A stretch of DNA of 64,000 bases, taken from Malachius bipustulatus. Its lineage: Eukaryota; Arthropoda; Insecta; Coleoptera; Melyridae. Below, in pieces: positions 12,201 to 21,600 of this stretch. The position numbers and the translations under genes are program-made. The DNA is taken from assembly GCA_910589415.1 (NCBI GenBank), contig OU342632.1, positions 44,319,341 to 44,383,340 on the forward strand, given 5' to 3'. Under the pieces are notes generated by a model. That model ran no database searches, was not told the origin of the DNA, and was given only the letters and a program-made list of their open reading frames with translations. Each line of letters begins with the position of its first letter. Within the stretch, counting starts at the first letter, position 1.

Positions 12201-15200
12201 TTTTTGGGTGATTTTGAGGGGTTGGAAGCAGCCTCACTTGCTTTTGGACATCGGGTTTAAATCAGCGACTCCGAAAACCCCCAAGAGGCGTTTTCCGAGG
12301 TGAAATCAATTTTGAATTTTCAAAACAGCTGTTACTGTATTTGAGGACTTTGAGAGGGGGAGGGGGAATACCCAAGTTTTTTCATTTTTCGAGTTAATGC
12401 AGGGGTTAGTGGTGATGAATATTCCTGAAGGTCCAAGGAATCCAGGAAAAAATCACTTTTCCAAATTATATTTTGCGGCTTTATTAAATGAACTACCAAT
12501 GGCATATCAAAATGACATTCATGGGCATGGGTGAGTGAATTCTTGAATCTAATTCGAGCTTGATGTAACCCAAGACGTGTGTAAAATAATTGAAAGCGAC
12601 TATGTTAAATCACAAAACCCGGATGAAGAGTCTTGGGTTACGCCAAAGTAACTCAAGTATAAAAAAAATGTTACTCATGTTAGTTTCATTTAAGCAACAT
12701 GCACATGCCTGATGTTGATATTAGATCTCTATTGTTTTCCAATTATTGAAGAACATTTTTAGGCTATTGCTAGCCATTAAGTAAAAAGTTCAGAGGGGTG
12801 TGCATAATTTTAGACAAATCCTGTAATCCCTTAAAGCCTGTAACTCCTGTACGTCATTCGCGACGTCCTGACGTTTACATCACCAAGAAAGATTACGAGT
12901 GGGTATTATAAGAACCCATCAAGTTAACGGGCAGATTGCTGTGATCGGTTTTAAAGCTAATATCGACGTCAGGTTATTAGTGTATTTTTTAACAAAAAAT
13001 ACACTATTGAGGACGACATCACTTTCCAAAAATCACCCAAACTCATCAAATGTCCACCGATCATGACCCCCAGATTACGAAAAAGTGGTTTTCCAAAATT
13101 CACCTGCCCACCATATATATATATATATTTATATATATATAAAAATATTAGATTTGTTTTGGCTGTGTAGGTAATTATAAAATATTGATAATTATGTTGG
13201 GATAGCAGCCAATTAAACAAGCAGGTTTTCTCTTTTTTCTTTTTAATCAACCCAAGCTTTCGAGCTTTTCTTTAGCTCTTCGTCAGGGGTAAGAAATTGA
13301 GTAAAAATTGAATATGTTTGTTAATCATTTTCATGGACAAGTGTAGATGATAAAAACATACAAATATGAACTAATAAACCAAATAAAAATTAAATAACAT
13401 AAGAAAGTTAATTCCAAAAAAGGTTTAAAATAATTTAGAAGCTTTTTACATTTTTTTAAGAATAATTTTTATTTAAATTTTTGAAGGATGTCAATTTGAT
13501 CCTAATAGATCAAATTGACATCCTTCAAAAATTTAAATAAAAATTATTCTTAAAAAAATGTAAAAAGCTTCTAAATTATTTTAAACCTTTTTTGGAATTA
13601 ACTTTCTTATGTTATTTAATTTTTATTTGGTTTATTAGTTCATATTTGTATGTTTTTATCATCTACACTTGTCCATGAAAATGATTAACAAACATATTCA
13701 ATTTTTACTCAATTTCTTACCCCTGACGAAGAGCTAAAGAAAAGCTCGAAAGCTTGGGTTGATTAAAAAGAAAAAAGAGAAAACCTGCTTGTTTAATTGG
13801 CTGCTATCCCAACATAATTTATATATATATATATTTATTTATTTCTCCAAAATCACGATTTTTCGATTTTCAAAACGCTCCTGTAGCTTTATCTTTCAAG
13901 ATTACTGAACGAAATTTTGGATTCTTGTAAAGCTTTGGAATGACTTTAGATTTTCGTTGAAAAAATTTCCAAAAGTCACGTTACTTCTACAGGGTGTCCT
14001 TTCAAAATTCCATACATCCGGACTTTGAGGCACGGTTTCTGGCCACAGTTTTCAATTTAGGGGGCTGAAATTTTTGTGAGAGTAAGATGTCCACAAGGAG
14101 TGGTCTGGTATTGCACTTGAGCAAAATCGATCGAGCCGTTTCAAAATGGCGGCCATTTTAATTTTTGGAAAAAGGACTATTTTTTGAACCCCTGTATAAG
14201 CTAGATAGAAAAAGAGTTTTATATCAAATTCACAATAATGGAAGTAAATGACTTGAAATTTAATTTCATGCAACAAAATTTGCATTTTTTCTATTAATAA
14301 GCCAGTGGCGTGGGTAGGAAAAGGGTAAAAATGGCTAAATTTCTCCAACAATTTATGAGCACATTTTTGAAGTAATTAAACTGAAATTTTTACAGTAGAC
14401 AACTATACTAATAGACTTCAACCCTTGAGAATTTCAAAAAGTAAATAAGAAAAATGGCGGAGATATTCGATTTTTTTTTACATGATGTTTTTTTTAAATT
14501 AATTTCTCTAAATTTTTAAAAACGCTCCTGTAGCTTCATCTTTCAAGATTAATGAACGAAATTTTTTACTCTTATAAACCTTAGGGCTGACGTTTGATTT
14601 TCGTAAAAAACATTTTCCTAGAGTTGTGTTACTTCTACAGGATGTCCCTCCGAATTTCAGAAAAAAAACCGTCCGTGAGGCACGGTTTCTGGTCGAAGTT
14701 TTCAATCTAGAGCGCTGAAATTTTTTTGGTAGTAAGATACCCTCAAGTAGTCGTCTGGTACTGTATTTGAGTAAAATAGGTTTCAACATTCCAAAATGGC
14801 GGCCTTTTCAATTTTTGGAAAATGGCTAGATTTTGAACCCCTAAATAGGCAAGATCAAAAACTTTTAAACAAAATTAACAAGATTGGAATAAACTTATTT
14901 GAAATTTGAGCTAATGCAATACAATTTGCATCATTTCTATTAATAAGCCAGAGGCGTGGGTAGGAAAAGGGTAAAAATGTCTACATTTCTATAAACATTC
15001 ATGAGCTTATTTTTGAAGGAATAGAACGGAAATTTTGATAGTAGACAACTATACTAATAGCAGTTAACCTTCAAAAATTTCAAGAAGCAAATATAAAAAT
15101 GGCGGAGATATATTCGAATATTTTTAAATGATGTTTATTCCGCTAAAATTTCAAACTTTCGGTTTTCAAAACTCTCCTTTCAGTTTTTTCCGAATTTATT

Positions 15201-17877
15201 AAAGGTAGTGTAAAAAATAGTATTTTTCAAGTAAAGTTAGCCAGTGGCGGGCATAGGAAAAGGGACAAAATTGTGAAATTTTGCCAATTTTTTTGATTTT
15301 TAAATTTAAAAATCCATTCTAAGGCACGTGTTGAAACGAAATGAAATGAAATTATCACAGAAAATTTTTCACATTAAAGCACTACGCTAACATGACATGA
15401 CTATGGAAAATTTCAGAAAGCCAATAATTTAAAAAGCGGTGAAAATATTCATAATTGAATCGCATAAAAATACACTATTTCTGCGATTGATGCGCAAGAA
15501 GGTTTTTTTTAATATTTTATAATCACATTCATGCCAGGAAGAACTGAATTGTTAAATTTTCGAACTATAGATCTTCTTTACAATCACAGAAATCTGCGTG
15601 TTAACTTGATGGGCCTTCATAATACCCACTGCAAGTGTTATTGTTCAACTGAGTTTGAAACCCTTCACTTTTCAAACATTATCACATGGTGGTCCTTACC
15701 AATCATATCAATTTATTTTCTGGGAATAAATTGGGAATAAATAAAAGTGGGAATAAATTGACGAGTGGGAATTGAATTTTACCTCCTTCACAGCAGAAAC
15801 TCGCTCATAAAAAAATGCCAAGTAATATTAATTTGGATGAGTGTGGGGTAGATAATAGCCTGTTTGAAATTTAAAAGGGGAAAATAAATAATTCTACATT
15901 TCTCAAAAACACAATATCAAAATATTGCTAAACAGCAAACTTCATCTTTACAGCAATTTGTTTCCTGTTTCCTGCTTGATCTACACTACTCATCAAATGA
16001 TATTTATGTTGACAATCGTAAAATTAACTCAAAACTTTGTAATATTTATAAACAGTCAAAAATTCATTTTAACTTTCCTCATATTGTTGCAGTGCCAGGA
16101 GACCCTATCGGGTAGTGACATCTGTGTGTTTGCTTCAAGAGCAGGTCCCAACACCTGTTGGCATCCGGCTTGCTTCAACTGTACGGTATGCAGGGAGCTC
16201 CTCGTCGATCTGATCTATTTCTACAAAGAAGGAAGGCTGTATTGTGGAAGACACCATGCCGAAACAATCAAACCCAGATGTTCTGCATGCGATGAAGTAA
16301 GTCAATTACCAGCTCAAATGCCCATAGAAATCCCTTTCACACTGTTATTTTCTCCATTACAGATAATCCTGGCAGACGAATGTACAGAAGCAGAAGGTCG
16401 TGCCTGGCACATGAAACACTTTGCCTGTTCAGAATGCGAGCGTCAACTTGGAGGACAGAGGTACATAATGCGAGATGGTCGTCCGTATTGCCTGCACTGT
16501 TTCGACGCCCTCTTTGCCGAATACTGCGACAGTTGTGGAGAACCGATCGGCGTCGACCAAGGTCAAATGTCCCACGAGGGACAGCATTGGCATGCCACGG
16601 ACATGTGCTTTTGCTGCCATACCTGCCGCACCTCCTTGCTAGGTCGTCCATTCTTGCCCAGAAGAGGAGCAATCTACTGCTCGATAGCATGCAGTAAAGG
16701 GGAGCCACCGACACCATCTGATAGCTCTGGACCGGGGACGAGAATTCCCAGACAGACTAAAAGCCGACCGCAGCCGAGAGTAACATCAGAGAACGAGTCC
16801 AGCACCCCCCCGGGAAGTCCCGGTCGGAGATTGAGGACACCACCATCGCCTTCCATGTCATCACCTTCGTCTCCCCCTGCTGGACTGTTCTCGAGGGGTA
16901 GTCTGTCGAGGACGCCACCCTTGCGGTCGCCAAAGATGGGTAGAAGAGCTTTGCAGAGGTCGCCAAAGCCGGGGAGTTCCAATCCTGTAACTCCTACTCC
17001 TTCAGAGAATGGGACTTTTCATCCAGAATCGCTGTCACTGCAAAGTGATGATTCCATTCCGAGATCTACTCAGCCAGCTTTAAGCCCCGACAGCAGAGGG
17101 TTAGATAGGGTGTTATTAGAAAGGAATTTGGAGAGGTTATTAAATGAGAAGACCTGCCAGACTCATTCTCCTGATTTGGAAAAACTGCTGCATGCAAGAG
17201 ACCGAAGTAGAGAGCCTCTTCATTTAGCAGATTTAAGTTTAGATGATTGGCAACCTCAAACTCCCAACGATAACGAATCTTCTGACAATAACAAACCTGA
17301 TAATAGAACATCAGAAAATGATAATAATAATCAAACTCCTGAAGATAATCCAGCTCATGCATCATCGATGCCTGAATTGGGTATTCCGGTTTGTAGTGAT
17401 AGTCCTGCTGAATCAAACACACCCTCCTCGCCGAGTAAAAGAACCAAAGGGCTGTTAAGTGTCCGTTTCCTTGGGGATAATGAAGCTTTTGAAGCAGATG
17501 AAGGTGACACTGCTAGCGTCGAAGCATCTCGCAAATTCCCTAGAAGTCGAAGTTATTCAGGCAGATCGAAACACGTTGTAGATACACTAGAAAAAAGAAC
17601 GAGGCCTAGAAAGACAACGTCTGAATCTCAGATGGCAAGCACTAGTCATCAGGCTGATGATGATGCTGAGAGTTATTGCTCGACTTGTTCTTCTAGTTCT
17701 TCGAGTGACGATCTTGATTATCAGTTACCCCCAAGGAGGGCCTACGGAGGAGTGAGAATCTCATACGTTCCTAACGATGCTCTGGCCTGCGCCAGGAGAC
17801 GTCAAGCAGAGAGCCAGAAGGCTCTAGCGAAAAAGGGAGTGCTAGACGATAAGGATAAGAACTGTGTCATATCTTGA
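2980..17877 (+). CDS. prickle: Prickle-type PET/LIM protein (3' part of gene; three exons)
   Basis: Exons 2980-3222, 16093-16296 and 16363-17877 join in phase 0 to 653 codons. The first carries the C-terminal PET domain ([33 protein letters not shown]). The others carry LIM1 (the first ligand pair CDAC is split across the 12.87-kb intron; then WHPACF, YCGRHH), LIM2 ([17 protein letters not shown]) and LIM3 (YCDSCGE, HWHATD, YCSIAC), followed by the family hallmark [12 protein letters not shown] long Ser/Pro/Asn-rich, probably disordered region follows, and the protein ends CVIS, a CaaX prenylation box. Prickle proteins are cytoplasmic planar-polarity factors that act with Van Gogh/Strabismus at the membrane; prenylation supports localisation. 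The N-terminus lies outside the window. Espinas, the closest paralogue, cannot be fully excluded. The family assignment is certain. Confidence 0.96.
3223..5515. other. prickle: Prickle intron, 5' part, no gene seen
   Basis: This is the first part of the 12.87-kb intron between the PET and LIM1 exons. I see only AT-rich unique-looking sequence with no supported exon, RNA gene or bounded repeat. Confidence 0.5.
5516..5592 (-). repeat. tRNA-like segment, probably a tRNA-derived SINE
   Basis: On the minus strand there is an exact B-box GGTTCGAATCC (5527-5537) preceded by an A-box-like GATGGTGTAGGTCGC (5570-5584), spaced as in a tRNA promoter. The fold does not look like a clean tRNA: acceptor pairing is poor and I see no convincing anticodon arm. 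A tRNA-derived SINE head is more likely than a functional gene. The following minus-strand ~100 bp (5516 down to about 5420) would be its body. Confidence 0.45.
5693..6232. repeat. Diverged inverted repeat related to the 61495-62460 element
   Basis: The arms at about 5693-5826 and 6099-6232 are imperfect inverted copies (AAAGCCGACTAGATCC on the left; AAGTCGGCTTTGAAAA on the right). The same phrases recur at 39600-39680, 60580-60620, 61770-61860 and 63520-63600, so this is an old member of a dispersed palindromic family. It has no coding capacity. Confidence 0.6.
6394..7256. mobile_element. Palindromic CAGGGTG/TA element, family B
   Basis: The left end is CAGGGTT (its TA flank is mutated) and the right end is CACCCTG followed by TA. 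The arms are imperfect inverted repeats; both contain GAAATTTGGAAT, GCAACATAAACAA and AATGGGACA-type phrases in opposite orientation. At the exact centre is a 37-bp miniature palindrome (6811-6847) that itself has CAGGGTG/CACCCTG ends flanked by TA. No protein is encoded. Confidence 0.7.
7418..8029. mobile_element. Palindromic CAGGGTG/TA element, family C
   Basis: The ends CAGGCTG and CATCCTG-like are flanked by TA. The outer arms are inverted copies containing CGAAATGGCGGACACGG on the left and CCGTGTCCGCCATTTCG on the right. A GAGATATAGGATG box starts at 7521, about 109 nt from the left end. Open frames inside are spurious. Confidence 0.7.
8030..11949. other. prickle: Prickle intron, central part, no gene seen
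   Basis: I can support no exon, RNA gene or bounded repeat in this stretch. Reading frames present are short and unlike known proteins. Around 9620-10260 the composition is less repetitive and more mixed than its surroundings, which could reflect conserved intronic regulatory DNA, but the sequence alone cannot show that. Confidence 0.4.
11963..12465. repeat. Imperfect inverted-repeat element
   Basis: The left arm (about 11970-12030) contains CATCACCACTAACCC and the right arm (about 12391-12460) contains GGGGTTAGTGGTGATGAA in opposite orientation, both joined to a CCTTCAG/CTGAAGG phrase and a TTCCCTGGAAT/ATTCCAGGAAA phrase. No TA/CAGGGTG ends are seen and no protein is encoded. Confidence 0.6.
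13249..13290 (-). ncRNA. Hammerhead-ribozyme-like motif (left palindrome arm)
   Basis: On the minus strand the order is ACCC, CTGACGA, a GAGCT/AGCTC hairpin with a 7-nt loop, GAAA, GC, TT, GGGT. ACCC and GGGT can pair as stem I, CTGACGA and GAAA are the two catalytic core strings, and a single G-C pair would stand for stem III. One extra A lies between CTGACGA and stem II, which may weaken or abolish activity. Confidence 0.4.
13719..13760 (+). ncRNA. Hammerhead-ribozyme-like motif (right palindrome arm)
   Basis: This is the mirror copy of the motif at 13249-13290, read on plus: ACCC at 13719, CTGACGA at 13723-13729, hairpin 13731-13747, GAAA at 13748-13751, then GCTT and GGGT. It has the same core, the same extra A and the same reduced stem III. 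The predicted cleavage point would follow GCTT at 13755. Confidence 0.4.
13850..15480. repeat. Tandem repeat, period about 647 bp, 2.5 copies
   Basis: The phrase AAAACGCTCCTGTAGCTT starts near 13872 and 14519, and a diverged third copy is near 15167, giving a constant spacing of about 647-648 bp. Copies 1 and 2 also share GAGGCACGGTTTCTGG, AAAATGGCGGCC and GTGGGTAGGAAAAGGGTAAA at matching offsets. Each unit contains TTACTTCTACAGG(G/A)TGTCC. Divergence is substantial, so the array is old. Confidence 0.75.
16093..16296 (+). CDS. prickle: prickle exon: LIM1 and start of LIM2
   Basis: The acceptor is ATTGTTGCAG ending at 16092 and the donor is GTAAGT at 16297. The exon encodes 68 codons from CQETLSGSD to CSACDE. 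It includes the strongly conserved [16 protein letters not shown] and LVDLIYF blocks of LIM1. Confidence 0.95.
16297..16362 (+). other. prickle: 66-nt in-frame, stop-free intron
   Basis: GTAAGT opens it and TTCTCCATTACAG closes it. It is 22 codons long without a stop, so the reading frame runs straight through it. Splicing joins SACDE to IILADEC, the invariant family sequence. Retention would insert 22 residues inside LIM2. Confidence 0.9.
16363..17877 (+). CDS. prickle: prickle terminal exon: LIM2-LIM3, disordered tail, CaaX
   Basis: The exon encodes 504 residues to the stop at 17875-17877. After LIM3 the tail is rich in Ser, Pro and Asn ([13 protein letters not shown] near the start, an Asn/Asp-rich run around 17265-17345) and ends with a basic block followed by KDKNCVIS. 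The CVIS end fits a prenylated CaaX tetrapeptide as known in prickle proteins. Confidence 0.95.
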   Translation: MILADECTEAEGRAWHMKHFACSECERQLGGQRYIMRDGRPYCLHCFDALFAEYCDSCGEPIGVDQGQMSHEGQHWHATDMCFCCHTCRTSLLGRPFLPRRGAIYCSIACSKGEPPTPSDSSGPGTRIPRQTKSRPQPRVTSENESSTPPGSPGRRLRTPPSPSMSSPSSPPAGLFSRGSLSRTPPLRSPKMGRRALQRSPKPGSSNPVTPTPSENGTFHPESLSLQSDDSIPRSTQPALSPDSRGLDRVLLERNLERLLNEKTCQTHSPDLEKLLHARDRSREPLHLADLSLDDWQPQTPNDNESSDNNKPDNRTSENDNNNQTPEDNPAHASSMPELGIPVCSDSPAESNTPSSPSKRTKGLLSVRFLGDNEAFEADEGDTASVEASRKFPRSRSYSGRSKHVVDTLEKRTRPRKTTSESQMASTSHQADDDAESYCSTCSSSSSSDDLDYQLPPRRAYGGVRISYVPNDALACARRRQAESQKALAKKGVLDDKDKNCVIS

Positions 17878-18354
17878 TTAATGGGGAGTTTTCGTAAATC
17901 TTACAACAAGTTTCGGTAATGCTGACATCATCCGTGGATAAAAATTTAAAATTGATTTTAATAGAAGATATACCAAAGCTCCCTAATAACCAGATGCCTT
18001 GTGTAATGTTAATATTTGCCAAAAATCTTATATTCGACGCAATATATTCAGGGTATACAAAAACATATTGCCAATTCATGTAACTCAAGCTAGTTTCGAC
18101 AATGCTTGTTATGTAAGTGTTGAAATCTCGTAAAAATGTACAAATTTATATAACTAAAACTAACTATTCATATCATGATAATATTCACTATCTAATATTC
18201 ATAAGTGCTGTAACGTTAGTTGAACAATAATAATAAAAGTTGTCAACTCTCTTTACAGCAAATCAAATAATTAAAGTTATGTAATATAGTATTTATTTAA
18301 ATTTCATATACCTGTTTTTACTTTGTAAATTGTATATAAATACTTTTGATTTTT

Positions 18355-18360
18355 AATAAA
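18355..18360 (+). terminator. prickle: Poly(A) signal of prickle
   Basis: AATAAA lies 478 nt after the stop. An earlier AATAAA is at 18232-18237. The later one is only 24 bp from the opposing WDR74 signal. Confidence 0.6.
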
Positions 18361-18383
18361 TGTCTTATTACGATTTAATGTTT

Positions 18384-18389
18384 TTTATT
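18384..18389 (-). terminator. WDR74: Poly(A) signal of the WDR74 gene
   Basis: AATAAA on the minus strand (TTTATT on plus), 56 nt beyond the WDR74 stop codon. It faces the prickle signal at 18355-18360. Confidence 0.55.
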
Positions 18390-18444
18390 GAGTTTTAAAA
18401 ACATTTAAGAAAATATCAATACATATTGTATAATATAATACATA

Positions 18445-18687
18445 CTATTCCACCACTTTTTTCTTTTTTCTTTTAACCTTTTTTGTAACTTCATCATGTT
18501 TTGTTAGGTTTTCATCCTTGAGACGCTTCCTTTTATGTTTTTTATGAGAATCAGACACTGTTTCCATATTATTGAAAAGTTCTTCGTACTCTACATCAAC
18601 TTCATCTTTAATTTCTTGTTTTTCTTCTTTTTCTTCCTTCACAGTTGGTATCATAATCAGCTTTGTTAAATTCTGTTTCAAATAACT
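18445..18687 (-). CDS. WDR74: WDR74 exon 5
   Basis: The acceptor is CTGTTGTTGCAG. It encodes SYLKQNLTKL, then an acidic stretch (KEEKEEKQEIKDEVDVEYEE) with the conserved ELFNNME motif, then the Lys-rich C-terminus. The stop is at 18445-18447. Confidence 0.92.
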   Translation of the reverse strand, partial: SYLKQNLTKLIMIPTVKEEKEEKQEIKDEVDVEYEELFNNMETVSDSHKKHKRKRLKDENLTKHDEVTKKVKRKKKKVVE

Positions 18688-21600
18688 CTGCAACAACAGA
18701 ACTTGTGAAACATGATACAAAGCATACTTTTCTCCTGATACATTACCTTGTAAACTAGTTCTTTTGTTTCTAAATTATGCACTCTTATATGCCTATCCAG
18801 ACTGGTTGATGCAACCAGAGGCTCGAGAGGATCACAAACGATATCTGTTACACCCCCAGTAAACGATTTAAATGTCTTCAAACACTTGGCTGACCTCAAA
18901 TCGAGAAGCTGCATGTATCCTTTCGTGGTTCCAGCTAAACACTGCCTAAAAATATTGATAAATTCAAACCAACAGTATAATATATTCACTATACAGGACT
19001 TGATTATATGGTATGCCCTATAAGTTTGGGAACAAATTTCCCACCAAACTTTTTTCTTAAGCGTAACAGTCCAAGTTTTGCAAATTTCAATATTCAAACA
19101 ATTAACAAAGAGAAAATTAATTGCTTGTATTAAATAAAAAAGGGCTCATTATGGGCTTCCCATCTTCCATAATAGATGTTTAAAGACAAAAGTAAAAAAA
19201 AAATCCTATGTGTGTATTTAAATCACAGGGTGTTGAAAAACTAGTGGAAAAAATCAGTGACACGTTACTCAGCATTGAAAAAGAAGAATTTTCTGAAGAA
19301 TAAATTTAAATATAAAACAGCATTTTAAGACTAAGCATTACAGAAGCTATATGCTAATTGTCTTTGCTTTTTGGTTTTTGAATGGCAGTTCTAATATTGT
19401 AACCATAATAATTTGGCTTTAACACGTTGAGCACGGCGAGGCATCACATTGATGCCTCACTGAATTGTTCATCGGGCCGGCGAGACATCTATGAGTGTCT
19501 CACGTGAAAAGAATTTCGGGATGGTGTGGCTCAGTCTGATGTCTCACTATAATGCTGTATGCATGGAATATGTAGGATAGCCGTCTATAGGAACAGTTTC
19601 TGCCAACCCGTCCTTGAATTTTTATTATACTACTCGATTTATTGATTTTAGAGAACAGCATGGGTGGTCTGTGTGAGATATAAGTGTTATAACGTACAAT
19701 TTAGTGTTTGGGAGCAATTGTTTGGTAGTTACAGTGCATACAAAAAATGATAGCAGAGAATTCACGGAAAAGAACCTCTTGGATTAGCCAATCTATAGCT
19801 TATAATGTGGCATCATGTTGATGCCTCGCCGTCTTAGTGAACAGAATTTTATGCTAAAGACGGCGAGGCATCAATGTGATGCCTCAAAAATGTTTTCAAA
19901 ATTTTTGACAAAAAAATGCTGTTTTCAAACAAAAAACATACAGTATACATACTTCATATAAACTGTTTATATCTGAAAAAGCCCAAATTGAACCCCCGTC
20001 TAGTGGACCTCCATTTTTTCCACTACACCCGTGCTCAACGTGTTAATGTAGCATGCACTAATGCATCATCATTATACAGGGTGTTAAGAAAATGACGGAT
20101 AAAATCTTCAGTACATTGGAAGGAACATTCAGTAAAGTGCGGGAAAAATAATTTTAAAAATCCAGAGCTATATTTTAAAAGATATAAGCAAAATATTGAA
20201 CAATAAATTTGGCAACAATTCAACGCGATAACTGCTGGTATTTGGTAATTTCGTCTAATTTCTAACAATGTAGGTAGTTAAGGTATCAAAATCGTTGTTG
20301 CCAAATGCTTTTTTCAGCATCTTGGAAAAGAAAAAAAATTCGTATTAAATTTTCCAAACCGCAGTAATACCATCTTAAGCAATTTTTTTAATTGATATAA
20401 TGATTAAAGTACCTTTTTTATATCTGTAAAATCATCTAGTTTCTGCAAATACCGAAAAACAAAGATAGTAAAATGTTAACTTTGGCATTTTTTATCTCAC
20501 CAAATTGAAGACCAGAATATTTTTAATTATTTTCTACGTACTCTACTGAGTGTCCCCTACAATGTACTAAAGAGTTTCTCCGTCATTTTCTCAACACCCT
20601 GTATTATTGCGGAATATCTTAAATTGATTTCTGGAAACTTCATGCAAAATTCACCTAAAAAGTGAAATATTTATCGTAGAAGTCAAGATGGAATTAAGAA
20701 TTAAGATTCATTAAGCGGCCTACTCACTACACAGTACTTGGCAAGTATTTGTGAGTATTTGTGCAAGTAAAATTAAAACCGCACACGGAGGGTCTTGAAA
20801 ACAATTTGCAAGTAACGACGTTTGACTTGGGACAGTTTACCGACAACGAACGGGAAGTGCAAGTATGTAATATAAATAAGACAGCTGAATTTTGACAAAT
20901 TGACAAATATATGACTGCAAACTGCAGCCGTAGAATAGCGATAATATTGAAAACAGATTGCTAACTGTATGAGGTGTGTTCAGATAATAATGGGAATTTT
21001 GAAAAATTTCGCGAGTTTGGAGAATCCTCAGGAGAATCCGATTGTCAAAAAAAAGTTTTATTATGATGGTTTACATGCCCCTGAAGTATGATAAAAATTT
21101 TCTGTATTCTTTGTTTACTTTGTCTGTGGCAGCTGCCAAAGTTAGGCGTGCTTATGGGCTCAGTGATTTTCGTTTATTAAAAGAAATGGATCAAATTTTG
21201 CGTAAAAAAATGAAAAAAAGTGTAACAAAGTATGTGAAATGTTGTGACTCTGCTATGAGTAAAACAAGAGTTCACAAATGGTGTAAATATTTCCAGGATG
21301 GCTGTGAAGACATTGAAGATGACGAACACCCCAGCACATCAACAACCAATGAAAACATGGAAAAAGTTAAAGAAATGGTTATAAACAATCACCAAATCAC
21401 AATCAGAGAAGTCGCTGATAATGTTGGCCTATCGATTAAATATTCGTATGAAACGGGTGGCAGCAAAATTTGTTCCAAAATTTTATTTTTTATCAATTTT
21501 ATCATTTTGAATTTTGAACAAAAACAGCGGCGAATTAAAGTTGCTCAGGAGTCACTAAATGAAGTTGAGGATGATGCAGAATTACTGAAACGTATTTTAA

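Larger units (their letters stand above)
13191..13818. repeat. Near-perfect 628-bp palindrome (311-bp arms, 6-nt loop)
   Basis: The arms 13191-13501 and 13508-13818 are almost exact inverted copies around the loop CTAATA-like centre at 13502-13507. AT dinucleotide runs flank both sides. Each arm contains a hammerhead-like motif read outward from the centre (plus strand 13719-13760; minus strand 13290-13249). This could be an inverted pair of Penelope-type element tails, whose LTRs are known to carry minimal hammerhead ribozymes. No reverse transcriptase remains. Confidence 0.85.
12895..15640. repeat. Composite repeat block bounded by a ~55-bp inverted repeat
   Basis: The phrase GTGGGTATTATAAGAACCCA followed by TCAAGTTAACGGGCAGATT (12899-12940) recurs in inverted orientation at 15585-15645. 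A third copy is at about 36470-36560, so the bounding sequence is a dispersed repeat. Inside lie a near-perfect palindrome (13191-13818) and a 647-bp tandem repeat (from about 13850). Confidence 0.6.

Noticed and set aside
12969..14789. Several 90-100 codon frames
   Set aside because: They run across the palindrome and the 647-bp tandem repeat and resemble no protein.
16337..17458. Frames of 60-126 codons overlapping the prickle terminal exon
   Set aside because: They are other-frame shadows of the LIM2-LIM3 and tail coding sequence.
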